A stretch of DNA of 64,000 bases from Streptomyces shenzhenensis (GCF_003688995.1 NZ_PENI01000008.1:124001-188000), one strand, 5' to 3'; counted from the stretch's first letter, positions 37,807 through 49,821 are shown. Program-made: numbers and translations. Notes: generated by a model not told the origin, from the letters alone.

Positions 37807-38783
37807 AGTCCACGCTCCGCCACCTCACCGGGCATCCGGTGACACGCCGGCTGGGTGAGGCCGTCCTCACGCTGCTGGGCGTGTCCGTGCTGACCTTCCT
37901 GCTGCTGCGTGTCCTGCCCGGCGACCAGATCACCGCGTCGTACGGCATCGACGCCGGCGATCTCACCGGTTCCCAGCTCGCCCAGCTCCGCGCGTACTAC
38001 GGGCTGGACAAGCCACTGGCCGAACAGTTCCTGTCCTGGCTCGGGGGAGTCTTCACCGGCAACCTCGGCTACTCCTCCAACGCGGGCCAGAGCGTCGCGG
38101 ACATGACCGCGCACGCCCTGCCCGTCACCCTGGAACTCGCCGTCCTCGCGATCGTGCTGGCCCTGGTGATCGGCATCCCCGGTGGCCTGATCGCCGCCTC
38201 CCGGCCCGGTGCGCTGCGCGACGGCGTGGCCCAGAGCGCGAGCCTGCTCGTGCTGTCCGCGCCGGTCTTCCTGACCGGCACCGTCCTTGCCGGCGTGCTG
38301 GCCGATTCCTTCGGCTGGAATCCCAACGGTGAGACGTTCGCACCCCTGACCGAGGATCTCCCGCTGAACCTCCAGCAGATGCTGCTGCCCGCGCTCGTCC
38401 TCGGCGTGAGCATCGCCTCCCCGATCATGCAGACGACGAGGACGGCCATTCTCGACATCCGAAGTGAGGATTTCATCAGAACGGCCCGGGCCAAGGGCGT
38501 TCCCGAACGTGCCCTGCACGTACGGCACGTGCTGCGCAACGCCCTGATCCCCATCGTCACCATGAGCGGTCTGCAGTTCGGGTTCCTGCTCGGCGGAGCC
38601 GTCGTGGTGGAGCAGATCTTCTCCCTGCCGGGAATCGGCCGTCAGGTGCTGCTCGGCATGGGGCAGAAGGAGTACTCCGTGGTCCAGAGCACGGTATTGG
38701 TCATCGCGGTGATGTTCGTCCTGGTCAACCTGCTGACCGACCTCGTCTACCGCATGGTCGACCCGAGGGTGTGGTCGCGATGA
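37803..38783 (+). CDS. ABC transporter permease (DppB-like)
   Basis: 326 residues, six predicted membrane helices. It begins RRLGEAVLTLLGVSVLTFLLLRVLPGD, the typical DppB/OppB start. The ATPase-contact (EAA) loop is EDFIRTARAKGVPERALHVRHVLRNALIPI, near residues 220-250. ATG overlaps the binding-protein stop (ATGA), giving translational coupling. It pairs with the next gene to form the membrane channel. Confidence 0.93.
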   Translation: MKSTLRHLTGHPVTRRLGEAVLTLLGVSVLTFLLLRVLPGDQITASYGIDAGDLTGSQLAQLRAYYGLDKPLAEQFLSWLGGVFTGNLGYSSNAGQSVADMTAHALPVTLELAVLAIVLALVIGIPGGLIAASRPGALRDGVAQSASLLVLSAPVFLTGTVLAGVLADSFGWNPNGETFAPLTEDLPLNLQQMLLPALVLGVSIASPIMQTTRTAILDIRSEDFIRTARAKGVPERALHVRHVLRNALIPIVTMSGLQFGFLLGGAVVVEQIFSLPGIGRQVLLGMGQKEYSVVQSTVLVIAVMFVLVNLLTDLVYRMVDPRVWSR

Positions 38784-39667
38784 GCGCTCTCGTGGAACAA
38801 CCCGTCGCCCCTGCCGCACCGGTGCGCCGCGAACCCGTGCTGCGTGCCCTCGTACGCAACCGGTCCGGGCTGATCGGCACCGTGCTCACCCTGATCGTGG
38901 TCGCCACCGCCGTCGCGGGACTGGCGGGCGCACTGCCCTACGACCCGTCCGCGCAGGACGTCGCTGCCGCGCTGCAGTCGCCGAGCGGCGGCCACTGGTT
39001 CGGCACCGACCAGTTCGGCCGCGATGTCTTCTCGCGGGTCGCCTCCGGACTGGGCAGTTCACTCCTCGTGGCCGGTGTGTCCGTCGCCGTCTCCGGAACC
39101 CTCGGCGTCGTCCTCGGCATCCTCGCCGGCTACTACGGAGGGGTGATGGACCGGGTGATCGGTGTACTCACCAATGTGCTGTTCGCCTTCCCGTCGCTGC
39201 TGCTGGCCCTTGCCCTGGCCGCGACCCTGGACCGGAGCCGGCAGACGGTCTCCGTCGCCATCGCCGTGGTGTATCTGCCGATCTTCGTGCGCGTCGCGCG
39301 CGGTCCCGTGCTGACCTTGCGCAGCGCGGACTACGTCACCGCCGCCACCGCCATCGGACAACGGCGGCTGGCCACCCTGTTCACCCATGTCCTGCCCAAC
39401 ATGCGCAGCATCATCGTCGTCCAGGTCACGCTCACCCTGTCCTGGGCCGTCCTGACCGAGGCATCGCTCAGCTTCCTCGGCTTCGGTACACCACCGCCCG
39501 CGGCGTCGCTCGGCGTGATGGTCTATGACGCCCGCACCCTCTCCAGCATCGCGCCCTGGCTGCTGGCCGGCCCCGGCATCGCGCTGATCGTGTTCGTCAT
39601 CGGACTCAACATGTTCGGGGCCGGTCTGCGTGACGTCCTCGATCCCCGCTCGGGGGGCCGCCGATGA
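38780..39667 (+). CDS. ABC transporter permease (DppC-like)
   Basis: 295 residues, about six membrane helices. It has the family sequence WFGTDQFGRDVFSRVASG after the first helix and the ATPase-contact loop around RSADYVTAATAIGQRRLATLFTHVLPN. ATG 38780 overlaps the DppB-like stop. An in-frame GTG at 38771 would add three residues but overlaps more deeply. It forms a heterodimer with the preceding permease. Confidence 0.93.
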   Translation: MSALVEQPVAPAAPVRREPVLRALVRNRSGLIGTVLTLIVVATAVAGLAGALPYDPSAQDVAAALQSPSGGHWFGTDQFGRDVFSRVASGLGSSLLVAGVSVAVSGTLGVVLGILAGYYGGVMDRVIGVLTNVLFAFPSLLLALALAATLDRSRQTVSVAIAVVYLPIFVRVARGPVLTLRSADYVTAATAIGQRRLATLFTHVLPNMRSIIVVQVTLTLSWAVLTEASLSFLGFGTPPPAASLGVMVYDARTLSSIAPWLLAGPGIALIVFVIGLNMFGAGLRDVLDPRSGGRR

Positions 39668-40584
39668 CCCGCACGCCGCCACCGAACGCCTCGCTGGACG
39701 CGCTGGTGACCGAACGCATGGACGGCATCGGCCCCATGCTCGACGCGCTGCCCACCACCGACCTGGTGCGCCTGATGAACGACGGCGACGCCGCCGTCGC
39801 GGGCGCCGTACGACAGCAGACGTCCGCGCTCGCCGCCGCCGTCGATGCCGTGGCCGCGCGCATGGCGAGCGGCGGCCGCCTCATCTACGCCGGAGCCGGG
39901 ACGTCCGGCAGGCTCGGCATCCTCGACGCCTCGGAGATCCCGCCGACCTTCGGCGCCCCGCCGGGACAGGTCGTCGGCCTGATCGCCGGCGGCCCGCGGG
40001 CCGTCACCGACGCGGTCGAGGCGGCCGAGGACAACCCGGAGCTGGGACGCGCCGACGTCGACGCCCTCGACGTGGGCGCGCTGGACACCGTGGTGGGCAT
40101 CGCCTCCAGCGGGCGGACACCCTACGTCCTCGGCGCGGTCCGGCGAGCCGCCGAACTCGGCTGTCTCACCGTGGGCCTGTCGTGCAACGTCGGCGCCCCG
40201 CTGTCCGCGGCGGTCGACATCCCCCTGGAGGTGGTCGTGGGCGAGGAGATCGTGCGCGGCTCGACCCGGCTGCGGGCCGGCACAGCCACCAAGATGGTGC
40301 TGAACACGCTGTCCACGCTGGTCATGGTGCGCCTGGGCAAGACGTACGGCAGCCTCATGGTCGACGTCCAGGCGACCAACGACAAGCTCCGGCAGCGAGC
40401 CGTGCGCATCGTCACGACCGCCACCGGTGCCGACGAGCGGACCGCCCGCCGGGTGCTGGAGGCCGCCGGATGGCACGCCAAGACCGCCATCGCCATGGTC
40501 GCCCTCGACTGCGACCGGGACACCGCGCGCGCCGCGCTCGCGGCCGCCTCCGACCGGCTCGGCAGCGTCATGGAAGGACACTGA
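39664..40584 (+). CDS. murQ: N-acetylmuramic acid 6-phosphate etherase
   Basis: 306 residues, the usual length. MurQ removes the lactyl ether from MurNAc-6-phosphate, giving GlcNAc-6-phosphate and D-lactate in the cytoplasm. The SIS domain carries GRLIYAGAGTSGRLGILDASEIPPTFG and GIASSGRTPYV; the conserved EEIVRGSTRLRAGTATKMVLN and GKTYGSLMVDVQATNDKL are all present. It follows the permease with an ATGA overlap and is followed by AnmK with a one-base overlap. Together these two enzymes define the operon as cell-wall sugar salvage. Confidence 0.96.
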   Translation: MTRTPPPNASLDALVTERMDGIGPMLDALPTTDLVRLMNDGDAAVAGAVRQQTSALAAAVDAVAARMASGGRLIYAGAGTSGRLGILDASEIPPTFGAPPGQVVGLIAGGPRAVTDAVEAAEDNPELGRADVDALDVGALDTVVGIASSGRTPYVLGAVRRAAELGCLTVGLSCNVGAPLSAAVDIPLEVVVGEEIVRGSTRLRAGTATKMVLNTLSTLVMVRLGKTYGSLMVDVQATNDKLRQRAVRIVTTATGADERTARRVLEAAGWHAKTAIAMVALDCDRDTARAALAAASDRLGSVMEGH

Positions 40585-41765
40585 TGCGCGTACTCGGCAT
40601 GATCTCCGGCACCTCGCACGACGGCATCGACGTCGCCGTCGTCGACTTCGCCCTGGACGGCACCACCCTGCGTGGCCGCCTCGCCCATCACGGCTCCGTG
40701 CCGTACCCGCAGCGGCTGCGGGCCGACCTCGTCGCCGCGCTGCCCCCGCGACGCGTCACCGCGGCGGACATCTGCGCGCTGGACACCCGCATCGGGCAGG
40801 CATTCGCCCGGGCCGCCCGCACCGCGCTCACCGCAGCGCCCGCCGACGCGGTCTGCAGCCACGGCCAGACCCTCTACCACTGGGTGGAGGGCACGACCGC
40901 CCGCGGCACGCTGCAACTGGGCCAGCCCGCCTGGATCACGGAGGCCACCGGCCTGCCGGTCGTCTCCGATCTGCGCGGCGCCGACATCGCCGCGGGCGGC
41001 CAGGGCGCGCCTCTGGTGCCGCTGCTCGACCGGATGCTGCTGGAGCCGACGGTGGAACGAGGTCTGCGCGCCGGCGCCCTCAACCTCGGCGGCATCGCGA
41101 ACATCACCGTCACGGCCCCTGGGACCGAGCCGGTGGCCTGGGACATCGGACCGGCCAACGCACTGATCGACGCCGCGGTCGCCGCAGCCCCGGACACGGC
41201 GGACGACTTCGACCGCGACGGCCGGCTGGCCGCGTCCGGCACCGTCGACGAGGACCTTCTCGCCGAGTTGCTCGCCGAGCCCTACTACACGCTCACGCCG
41301 CCGAAGAGCTCCGGCAAGGAACTCTTCGACTCCGCCTACGTCGAGACGGTACTGCGGCGCACCGGCCACCGGCCCGCCCTGAACGATCTGGTCGCCACCC
41401 TGACCGCGCTCACCGCGGAAGTCGTCGCGCGGACCGTGCGCGAGGCAAAGCTGGATGTGCTGTACGTCTCCGGCGGCGGCGTGCGCAACCCGGCACTCAT
41501 GCGCGCGATCACGGACCGCCTGCCCGGCCTCGCCGTGCACACGAGTGACGCACTCGGCGTGCCCTCCGACGCCAAGGAGGCCATCGCCTTCGCGCTGCTG
41601 GGCTGGAGCACACTGCACGGCCTGCCCGGCAGCGTCGCCAGCTGCACCGGCGCCGCGCACGAGCGCGTGCTCGGCCGGATCACCCCCGGCACACGACCGC
41701 TGGCCCTGCCCGGCGCACCGGGCGTGCCTCCCCGTCGGCTGGTGGTCGGCGGAGGGACGGCATGA
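40584..41765 (+). CDS. anmK: Anhydro-N-acetylmuramic acid kinase
   Basis: 393 residues. AnmK opens the 1,6-anhydro ring of anhydroMurNAc while phosphorylating O6, producing MurNAc-6-phosphate for MurQ. The actin-like ATPase motifs are GMISGTSHDGIDVAVVDF, NLGGIANIT, WDIGPANALID and VSGGGVRNPALM. ATG shares one base with the murQ stop. Its presence indicates that anhydro-muropeptides (lytic transglycosylase products), not only hydrated MurNAc, are expected substrates. No PTS MurNAc transporter is encoded here. Confidence 0.96.
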   Translation: MRVLGMISGTSHDGIDVAVVDFALDGTTLRGRLAHHGSVPYPQRLRADLVAALPPRRVTAADICALDTRIGQAFARAARTALTAAPADAVCSHGQTLYHWVEGTTARGTLQLGQPAWITEATGLPVVSDLRGADIAAGGQGAPLVPLLDRMLLEPTVERGLRAGALNLGGIANITVTAPGTEPVAWDIGPANALIDAAVAAAPDTADDFDRDGRLAASGTVDEDLLAELLAEPYYTLTPPKSSGKELFDSAYVETVLRRTGHRPALNDLVATLTALTAEVVARTVREAKLDVLYVSGGGVRNPALMRAITDRLPGLAVHTSDALGVPSDAKEAIAFALLGWSTLHGLPGSVASCTGAAHERVLGRITPGTRPLALPGAPGVPPRRLVVGGGTA

Positions 41766-42987
41766 ACCTCGACCTGACCGCAGCCGCGCGGGACGTCCTG
41801 GACAGCGGCGACCCCGGACAGCGGCCGGCCGGGGTGTGCCTGGGCGTGGCCACGCCCGCCACGGGCACGGTGCTGGCCGCCGCAGGCTGGGCGCGGCGGC
41901 CGGACGGTACCGCCCCCGGCGACCCCATGACCGGCCGGACGCTCTTCGACCTCGCCTCGGTGACCAAGATCGCGGCCACCACCGCCCTGGCCATGCGGCT
42001 GGCCGCGGCCGGCCGGCTCGACCTCGACGCCCCCGTCAGTCCTCACCTGCCCGGTTTCCGCGGCGGGGACAAGGACCGGGTCACCGCCGCCGACCTGCTC
42101 GCCCACCGGGCCGGGCTGACCCCCTGGTGGCCGCTGTACTGCCGGACCACCGACCGCGAGACGGCACTGGACCTGGCCGAGCGGATTCCGCTGCACACAC
42201 CGCCCCGGCACCGCCGCACATACTCCGACGTGGGCTTCCAACTGCTCGGCCGCATCGTGGAACGCGTCACCGGCACCGGCTTGGCCGCGGCGTTCCAACA
42301 GTGGGTCGCCGGACCCCTCGGCCTGACCCGAACCCGGTACGGGCCCGTCGATCCGGCCGCCGCCGCGGTGTCCGCCGACGACGACCGCATCGAGTCGTCG
42401 ATGGTGGCGACGGGCGAACCGTACCCGGTGCCCTTCACCACGGCTGACTTCACCGGCTGGCGCACCACGGCGGTGCGCGGCACGGCCGCTGACGGCAACA
42501 CGGCCCACGCGCTGGGCGGAGTCAGCGGACACGCCGGGCTCTTCGCGCCGCTCGACGAACTGCTCAGGCTGGGGGAGGCACTCGTGCAGGACGAGACGTT
42601 CGTCCCGGCAGCCGTGCGGCACCGGTTCATCACGGCGGCCGACCCGCGGGACCCGGAACAGGGCCTCGGCTTCCGCCGGTTCGAGGTGACCACCCCGGAC
42701 GGCCCGGTCCCCATGGTGGGACACGGCGGTTTCACCGGAACCCATCTCGCGGTCGCCATCGACCGCCCGCTGGCCCTGGCCGTCGCGGCCACCCGCCTGC
42801 ACGTCACCCGCGGTGCCCGTGGTGCCCGGGCCGACCTGGTGCCCGTCGAGGTGCTCGCGCACCGAGCCCACCTCGGCATGGTGCGCAGCCTCACCGAGGC
42901 AGGCGCCTTTCCCTCCAGCCGGTCCGGCCGTCCTGCGGTGACCGGCCCGTCCGGTCCTCGTACCGCCACGCACCATCAGGAGTCACC

Positions 42988-42991
<4 letters not shown>
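41762..42991 (+). CDS. Serine hydrolase of the beta-lactamase/PBP family (class C fold)
   Basis: 409 residues. The catalytic SxxK is in DLASVTKIAATTA (about residue 62), a YSD motif in RRTYSDVGFQLLG supplies the Tyr, and GHGGFTG stands in for the KTG-like element. No signal peptide is visible, so it is probably cytoplasmic. In the Bacillus mur operon a comparable beta-lactamase-fold gene sits beside murQ. Here the likely task is trimming a D-amino-acid peptide or ester bond in muropeptides (inference). ATG overlaps the anmK stop. Confidence 0.85.
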
Positions 42992-44651
<1,660 letters not shown>

Positions 44652-44655
<4 letters not shown>

Positions 44656-46397
44656 CCATGCGCCCCGCGCCCGCACCGCGCGTTCTCGTCGTACGCAACG
44701 CCGAACGCAGCGGCCCCGGGCGCCTGTTGCCCTGGCTGACGGAAGAGGGTCTGACCGTCGTGGAGACCGAGGGCTCCGCCGCCCCCGACACCCCCGACGG
44801 ATACGACGCCGTGATCCTGCTCGGCGGAGGGTTCCTGCCCGACGACGACGCCCGGCACCCCTGGCTGCCCCGCGAGCGCCGCCTCGCCCGCCGCGCCGTG
44901 GACAGCGGCACGCCCCTGCTCGGCATCTGCCTGGGCGCCCAACTGCTGGCGGCCGCCCACGGCGGCACCGTCGACGGCGACCACGGCACACCCGAACGGG
45001 GCTCCTGCCCCGTCGCCCGGCGCCCCGAGGCCCTCGACGACCGGCTTCTGCACAACCTGCCCGACCTCTTCCACGCCATACAGAACCACCGGGACCAGAT
45101 CACTGCGCTGCCACCCGAAGCCGTCCATCTCGCACACAGCCCGCTCTGCCCTGTCCAGGCGTTCCGCCTCGGCGAGCGGGCCTGGGGCGTGCAGTTCCAC
45201 CCGGAGGCCGGCGCCGACCGACTCACCCAGTGGGACGAGGCCGCACTCGCCGACGAAGGATCGGACCTGCGGGAGCTGCGCGCCCGGGCCGAGCAGACGG
45301 AACCGGAGTCCGCTCGCGCGGCCCGGCAGCTGGTGGCGAACTTCGCCGCCGTCGTGCACGAGCATGCCGCCGCACCTCCCGTGGTCCTCGACGGACACAA
45401 CGACCTGCCCTGGGCCTATCGCGTCCGGCGGAACTCCTCCGTGGCGGACTTCGCCGGACCGGCGCCGGAATTCCACACCGACCTGCCGCGGCTGCGGACC
45501 GGCCGGGTGGGCGGGCAGTTCTGGGCCGTCTACGTCGACTGCGAGGACCCGGACCCCGTACGCAGCACGCTCCAGCAGATCGACCTGGTGCACCGGCTGG
45601 TGGCCCGTCACCCCCAGGACCTGCGGCTGGTCCGGGACGCCGCCCAGGCCAGGCAGGCCGCCGCCGACGGACGTATCGCCTCGCTGCTCGGCGCGGAGGG
45701 CGGCCACTGCATCGGCGACGACCTGGCGGTGCTGCGGTCCTTCGCCCGGCTCGGCGTGCGCTATCTCACCCTGACCCACAACGACAACACTCCGTGGGCG
45801 GACTCAGCCACCGACCGGCCCCGGAACAACGGCCTGTCCGACCGCGGGCGGGACATCGTCCGGGAGATGCAGCGGCTCGGCATGCTGGTCGACCTCTCCC
45901 ATGTCTCCGTGGCCACCATGCACGACACACTCGACATCGCCGGGGCACCCGTCATCTTCAGCCACTCGTCGTGTGCGGCCGTCAACCCCCATCCACGCAA
46001 CGTGCCCGACGACGTGCTCGCCCGCACCGCCGCCGGCGGCGGAGTCATCATGCTGACCTTCGTGCCGTCGTTCGTGTCCGCCGACCACTGGGCGTGGACG
46101 CGGCTGCCCCAGGAGGAACGCGACCGTATCGCGCCGCCCACCGTGACCATCGCCCAGGTGGCCGACCACATCGAGCACGCGCGCGAGGCAGCGGGGATCG
46201 CCCACATCGGCCTGGGCGGCGACTACGACGGCACCCCCGCGCTGCCGCCCGGACTCGCCGACGTCTCCCGCTACCCGGCCCTGTTCGACGAACTCACCAC
46301 CCGTGGCTGGTCGCCCGCCGAGCTTCGCGCCCTCGCGTCCGGCAACATCCTGCGCGTACTCGCCGACACCGACGACGCCTTCGCCGCCCAGCGGTAG
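44652..46397 (+). CDS. Fusion of a class I glutamine amidotransferase domain and an M19 (renal-type) dipeptidase
   Basis: 581 residues in one frame. The N-terminal 235 residues form a GATase: a GGGFLPDDD oxyanion region, the nucleophile in LGICLGAQL (Cys93), and the VQFHPE pair (His183, Glu185). From about residue 240 an M19 metallo-dipeptidase begins: DGHNDLPW supplies His249 and Asp251, then LLGAEGGHCI with the bridging Glu, LTHNDNTPWAD, and DLSHVS and FSHSS with further metal His. The likely substrate is a D-amino-acid-containing dipeptide from the muropeptide stem; the GATase half may deamidate or cleave a gamma-D-Glu amide. Both halves keep catalytic residues. GTG start overlaps the ATPase stop. 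Last gene of the operon. Confidence 0.88.
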
Positions 46398-46411
46398 CAC
46401 GGCACCAGGAA

Positions 46412-46441
46412 GCGCGGCCAGGCCCCCGGACCTGGCCGCGC
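46412..46441. terminator. Hairpin terminator closing the salvage operon
   Basis: GCGCGGCCAGG (46412-46422) pairs perfectly with CCTGGCCGCGC (46431-46441) across an 8-nt loop, 15 nt after the operon stop and ahead of the convergent metallophosphoesterase stop at 46537. Confidence 0.82.
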
Positions 46442-46536
46442 CCCGCCCGAGCCGGGCCCGGCGCGACCACGCGACCCGGGACTCCTCGGCAACGGTGACC
46501 GCACCCGTGCCACCCGGACCGGCAGAACGCCCTCGG

Positions 46537-48081
46537 TCAGTGCCCTCGCGTGTGGCCCTTGTCGTGGCCGTGGCCGTGGCCATGACCGTGGTGGGCAGGC
46601 GACGGCCGGCGCAGACCGGACAGGTCGCGCTTGACGACGATGTTGCGGTCGGAGACGTTGTTGCCGAAGGCGAACTGCGGCCAGTAACCCAGGATCTCCT
46701 GGCGGCTGCGCTCGCTCCACCGGCGCGCCAGCTCGCCGCGTGCCTTGTAGAAGTTGAGTGCGTAGCCCTCCTCGTGCAGCCGCAGCAGTGAGAAGCCGCC
46801 CGGGTACTCCTTCGCGGCGGCGACCTCCTGGTGCACCACGTTGGGTGCGGACGGGACGACCGTGCGGTGGTTGCGGTGCGTGTGACCCGCGTGGTGCAGG
46901 AAGACCCCGGGGCTCTTCGCGTACTGGTCGAGGACGGCCGCCGCCTGAGCCTGGTCGAGGGAGTTGCTGGCGGTGATGGGGAAGGCGGAGTCCTGCATCA
47001 CGAGCGGGTGGTGCCCGAAGACCAGGGTCGGCTGCTCGCGGTGCGCGGCCAGCTTCCGGCGGAACCATGCCATCTGCTGTTCCGACATGCCCCCGGGATC
47101 GCCGCCGTTGCCCGCCTTGTCGTATGTGTCGAGGCCGATCACACGCAGCCCGGACAGGTCCGTGGAGAAATATGTGGGCTCGACACCGGGGAAGTACGCG
47201 TCGTGGAAGCAGTCGTTGCCCTGCCACTGCCCGGCGCGGCAGGAGGCATACGGATCACCGATGTGGGCGCGGTCATGATTGCCGCGCGTGACGAAGTAGT
47301 CCCGGCGGTAGTCACCGAAGCGGGTCAGCAGCCGGCCCGCACGGCTGAGGTCGACGGGCAGCGCCTCCGCCGAGATGTCGCCGGCCGCGAGCAGGTAGCG
47401 GGCGCCGAGCCGCTTCACGTCCTCCACCAGCGATTTCAGCATGACCTCGGGATAGGGCGGCAGCCCCGGCTCCTGTGTGATCCCGATGTACTGCGGCTGT
47501 CCGCCGACCAGACCGGCCTGCGTCTCGCCCAGGTGCAGGTCATTGCAGAGCGCGACGGAGAACAGAAACCGGCCCCGCGGCGGCTGGGGCGTGGTGAAGG
47601 AGAAGGGGCCGGTGGTGCCCAGACCGGTGTCGTCGGTGCCCACGGCGTTGCCGCTGATGAGCGTGAAGGGGGTGGGGGAGGCGAGTCTCCCGCGGGAACG
47701 TGCCTGGTAGTAGTACGTCTGTCCGGGTTCCAGGTCCCGCAGTTCCACGTAGTGGTAGGGCGTGTGCGAGGAGATGCCCCCCGCGACGCGGTTGAGTCGG
47801 TTCGGATGGGTCCCGTAGACGACCTCGCCGTCCGCCGGGGCCGGGACCATACGGCCCAGTCCGTCGTCGGTGCCGGCCTCGCCGGTGTACCAGGTGATGA
47901 CGGCGTGGTCCTCGGCAAGCGTGACCAGTTCGAGGTTGACGGGCGTCACGGTACCGCCACCGGAGCCGGTGGCGGTCGCGGCTCGGGCAGGACCGGCCAG
48001 AGCTGTCGGAACGGCGGCGGACGCGGCGGCGACCGCGGACCAGCGCATCATGTCACGGCGGGTGAAATCACAACCAGGCAT
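46537..48081 (-). CDS. Tat-exported metallophosphoesterase with His-rich tail
   Basis: 514 residues from ATG 48081; an in-frame TTG at 48090 is an alternative. The twin-arginine signal is TRRDMMRW followed by an Ala-rich core and a GPARA cleavage region. A fibronectin-like N-terminal domain (about 50-165; YHYVELRDLEPGQTYYYQARS) precedes a calcineurin-like phosphoesterase with NDLHLGE, AAGDIS, TRGNHDRAH, FGHHPLV and HHAGHTHRNH. All metal ligands appear present. The C-terminus is a HGHGHGHDKGH-type metal-binding tail. The gene is divergent from the Tat multicopper oxidase, suggesting a shared extracytoplasmic metal or phosphate theme. The substrate (phosphomonoester or phosphodiester) is not determinable. 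Confidence 0.88.
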   Translation of the reverse strand: MPGCDFTRRDMMRWSAVAAASAAVPTALAGPARAATATGSGGGTVTPVNLELVTLAEDHAVITWYTGEAGTDDGLGRMVPAPADGEVVYGTHPNRLNRVAGGISSHTPYHYVELRDLEPGQTYYYQARSRGRLASPTPFTLISGNAVGTDDTGLGTTGPFSFTTPQPPRGRFLFSVALCNDLHLGETQAGLVGGQPQYIGITQEPGLPPYPEVMLKSLVEDVKRLGARYLLAAGDISAEALPVDLSRAGRLLTRFGDYRRDYFVTRGNHDRAHIGDPYASCRAGQWQGNDCFHDAYFPGVEPTYFSTDLSGLRVIGLDTYDKAGNGGDPGGMSEQQMAWFRRKLAAHREQPTLVFGHHPLVMQDSAFPITASNSLDQAQAAAVLDQYAKSPGVFLHHAGHTHRNHRTVVPSAPNVVHQEVAAAKEYPGGFSLLRLHEEGYALNFYKARGELARRWSERSRQEILGYWPQFAFGNNVSDRNIVVKRDLSGLRRPSPAHHGHGHGHGHDKGHTRGH

Positions 48082-48240
48082 GCGACGCAAGGTAGATATG
48101 CCTCATGAACACCCATGGGACCTGCAGATAGCCGACGATGATCCGCAAGCGGTACGCCAGGGTCCGCCCGAGCGCCTGGCCGTCCTGGGCGGGGGCGGCG
48201 CGCCGTCATCGCGGTTGATCCGATCAGTGGCTTTCGGTCT

Positions 48241-48266
48241 CGTTATGTTCTCGATATGCGTTATGT
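48241..48266. promoter_or_regulatory. Direct repeats CGTTATGT in the divergent metallophosphoesterase/oxidase gap
   Basis: The octamer CGTTATGT occurs at 48241-48248 and 48259-48266, an 18-bp step, inside an AT-richer stretch about 75-100 nt before the oxidase start. It could be a binding site or part of a promoter; no regulator is known to me for this word. Confidence 0.35.
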
Positions 48267-48342
48267 GGTGATTTTTAGCCTGTAGTGCGTCATGGGCCCG
48301 GTGTGGCTGGGTGGGGCCCGGGGTCAGGAAGGGAGCAGAGGC

Positions 48343-49821
48343 ATGTCGCTCACCCGTCGCGATGTTCTCAAGGCGGGCGGTGCCCTGGTGGCCGGTGGCG
48401 GCGCCGGCGCGGTCTCCGCCTGTGGTTCCGCGGAGCCGTTCGTCCGGCCGGGTGCCTCGGGCAAGGCGGACTACACGGTGCGGATCGAGGCTGGGCGCGT
48501 CGAGCTCGCGCCGGGCACGGTCGTCTCCACGACGACGTACAACGGACAGTTCCCCGGTCCGCTGCTGCGGTTCACCGAAGGCCGTCCGGTCGTGGTCGAC
48601 GTCCACAACGACACCGGTGTCCCCGAGCTGTTGCACTGGCACGGCCAGCTGCTTCCCGCCGAGGTGGACGGGGCTTCCGAGGAGGGCACCCCGTTCATCC
48701 CCGCGCATGGGATGCGGCGGCTGTCGTTCACGCCTGAGCCGGCCGGTTTCCGCTTCTACCACACACATGTGGCAGCACTCGGCGACCTGACCCGAAGCAC
48801 CTACACCGGTCAGGCCGGCCCGGTCCACATCGAGCCGAAAGCCGACCCTGGAGCGTACGACCAGGAAGTGTTCCTGACCCTGAAGGAGTTCGAGCCGTCC
48901 CTCAGTCACGGCGGCGACATGACCCAGAACTTCCTGGCGGGCTCCCCGGTGCCCGACCTGAAGAGCAGGGGCGAGAAGGCGATGGCCGATTCGCTGGCGA
49001 AGGGAATGCCCCACGGCTACGAGGTCGGCTACCGGCACTTCAGCGTCAACGGCCGCAAACTGGGCCACGGCCGGCCGATCAAGGTCAGGACCGGACAGCG
49101 CGTGCTGTTCCACATCCTGAACGCCAGCGCCACGGAAACCCGCAGCCTGGCCCTGCCCGGCCACACCTTCACCGTGGTCGCGCTCGACGGCAACCCGGTA
49201 CCCCGCCCGGCCTCCGTGCCGGTGCTGTGGATCGGCACCGCCGAACGGGTCTCGGCCCTGGTGGAGATGGATCACCCGGGCGTATGGGTGCTGGGGGACC
49301 TGTCCGACGACGACCGGAACAACGGCATGGGCACCGTGGTGGAATACGCCGGCCGCAGCGGTTCCCACCAGTGGACGAAACCACCCGAGTTCACTTGGGA
49401 CTACCGCACATTCGCCCAGGCAGGCGCCACCGCACAGCGGCCCGACCACACGATCGACTTCCTGGTGGAGAAACGCAACGCCGCCGACAAGGGGTTCAAC
49501 ATCTGGCCCCTCAACGGCGTCCCCTTCGACATGGACACCGACAAACCGGTACTGGATGTCGAGCACGGCAAGCGGTACCGGCTGCGGTTCCGCAACGCCA
49601 CCGACGACATCCACCCCCTCCACCTGCACCGCCACACCTTCGAGGTCACCCATGTCGCCGGCACGGCCACCCATGGCCTGCGCAAGGACGTCGTCATGCT
49701 CGGCGGCTATCAGACCCTGGACTTCGATTTCACCGCGGACCAGCCGGGACTGTCTCTTTTCCACTGCCACCAGCAGCTCCACATGGACTACGGATTCATG
49801 CTCCTGCTGCGCTGCACATGA
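48343..49821 (+). CDS. Tat-exported multicopper oxidase
   Basis: 492 residues from ATG 48343, which has AAGGGAG upstream; ORF sequence before it is not signal-like. The Tat signal LTRRDVLKAGGA ends in a possible lipobox VSACG. The three cupredoxin domains carry all four copper-ligand motifs: HWHGQ near residue 98, HTHVA, HPLHLHRH and HCHQQLH near 474. The axial position after HCHxxxHxxxG is Phe rather than Met, implying a high-potential T1 copper. The enzyme would oxidise phenols or metal ions outside the membrane. Confidence 0.93.
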   Translation: MSLTRRDVLKAGGALVAGGGAGAVSACGSAEPFVRPGASGKADYTVRIEAGRVELAPGTVVSTTTYNGQFPGPLLRFTEGRPVVVDVHNDTGVPELLHWHGQLLPAEVDGASEEGTPFIPAHGMRRLSFTPEPAGFRFYHTHVAALGDLTRSTYTGQAGPVHIEPKADPGAYDQEVFLTLKEFEPSLSHGGDMTQNFLAGSPVPDLKSRGEKAMADSLAKGMPHGYEVGYRHFSVNGRKLGHGRPIKVRTGQRVLFHILNASATETRSLALPGHTFTVVALDGNPVPRPASVPVLWIGTAERVSALVEMDHPGVWVLGDLSDDDRNNGMGTVVEYAGRSGSHQWTKPPEFTWDYRTFAQAGATAQRPDHTIDFLVEKRNAADKGFNIWPLNGVPFDMDTDKPVLDVEHGKRYRLRFRNATDDIHPLHLHRHTFEVTHVAGTATHGLRKDVVMLGGYQTLDFDFTADQPGLSLFHCHQQLHMDYGFMLLLRCT

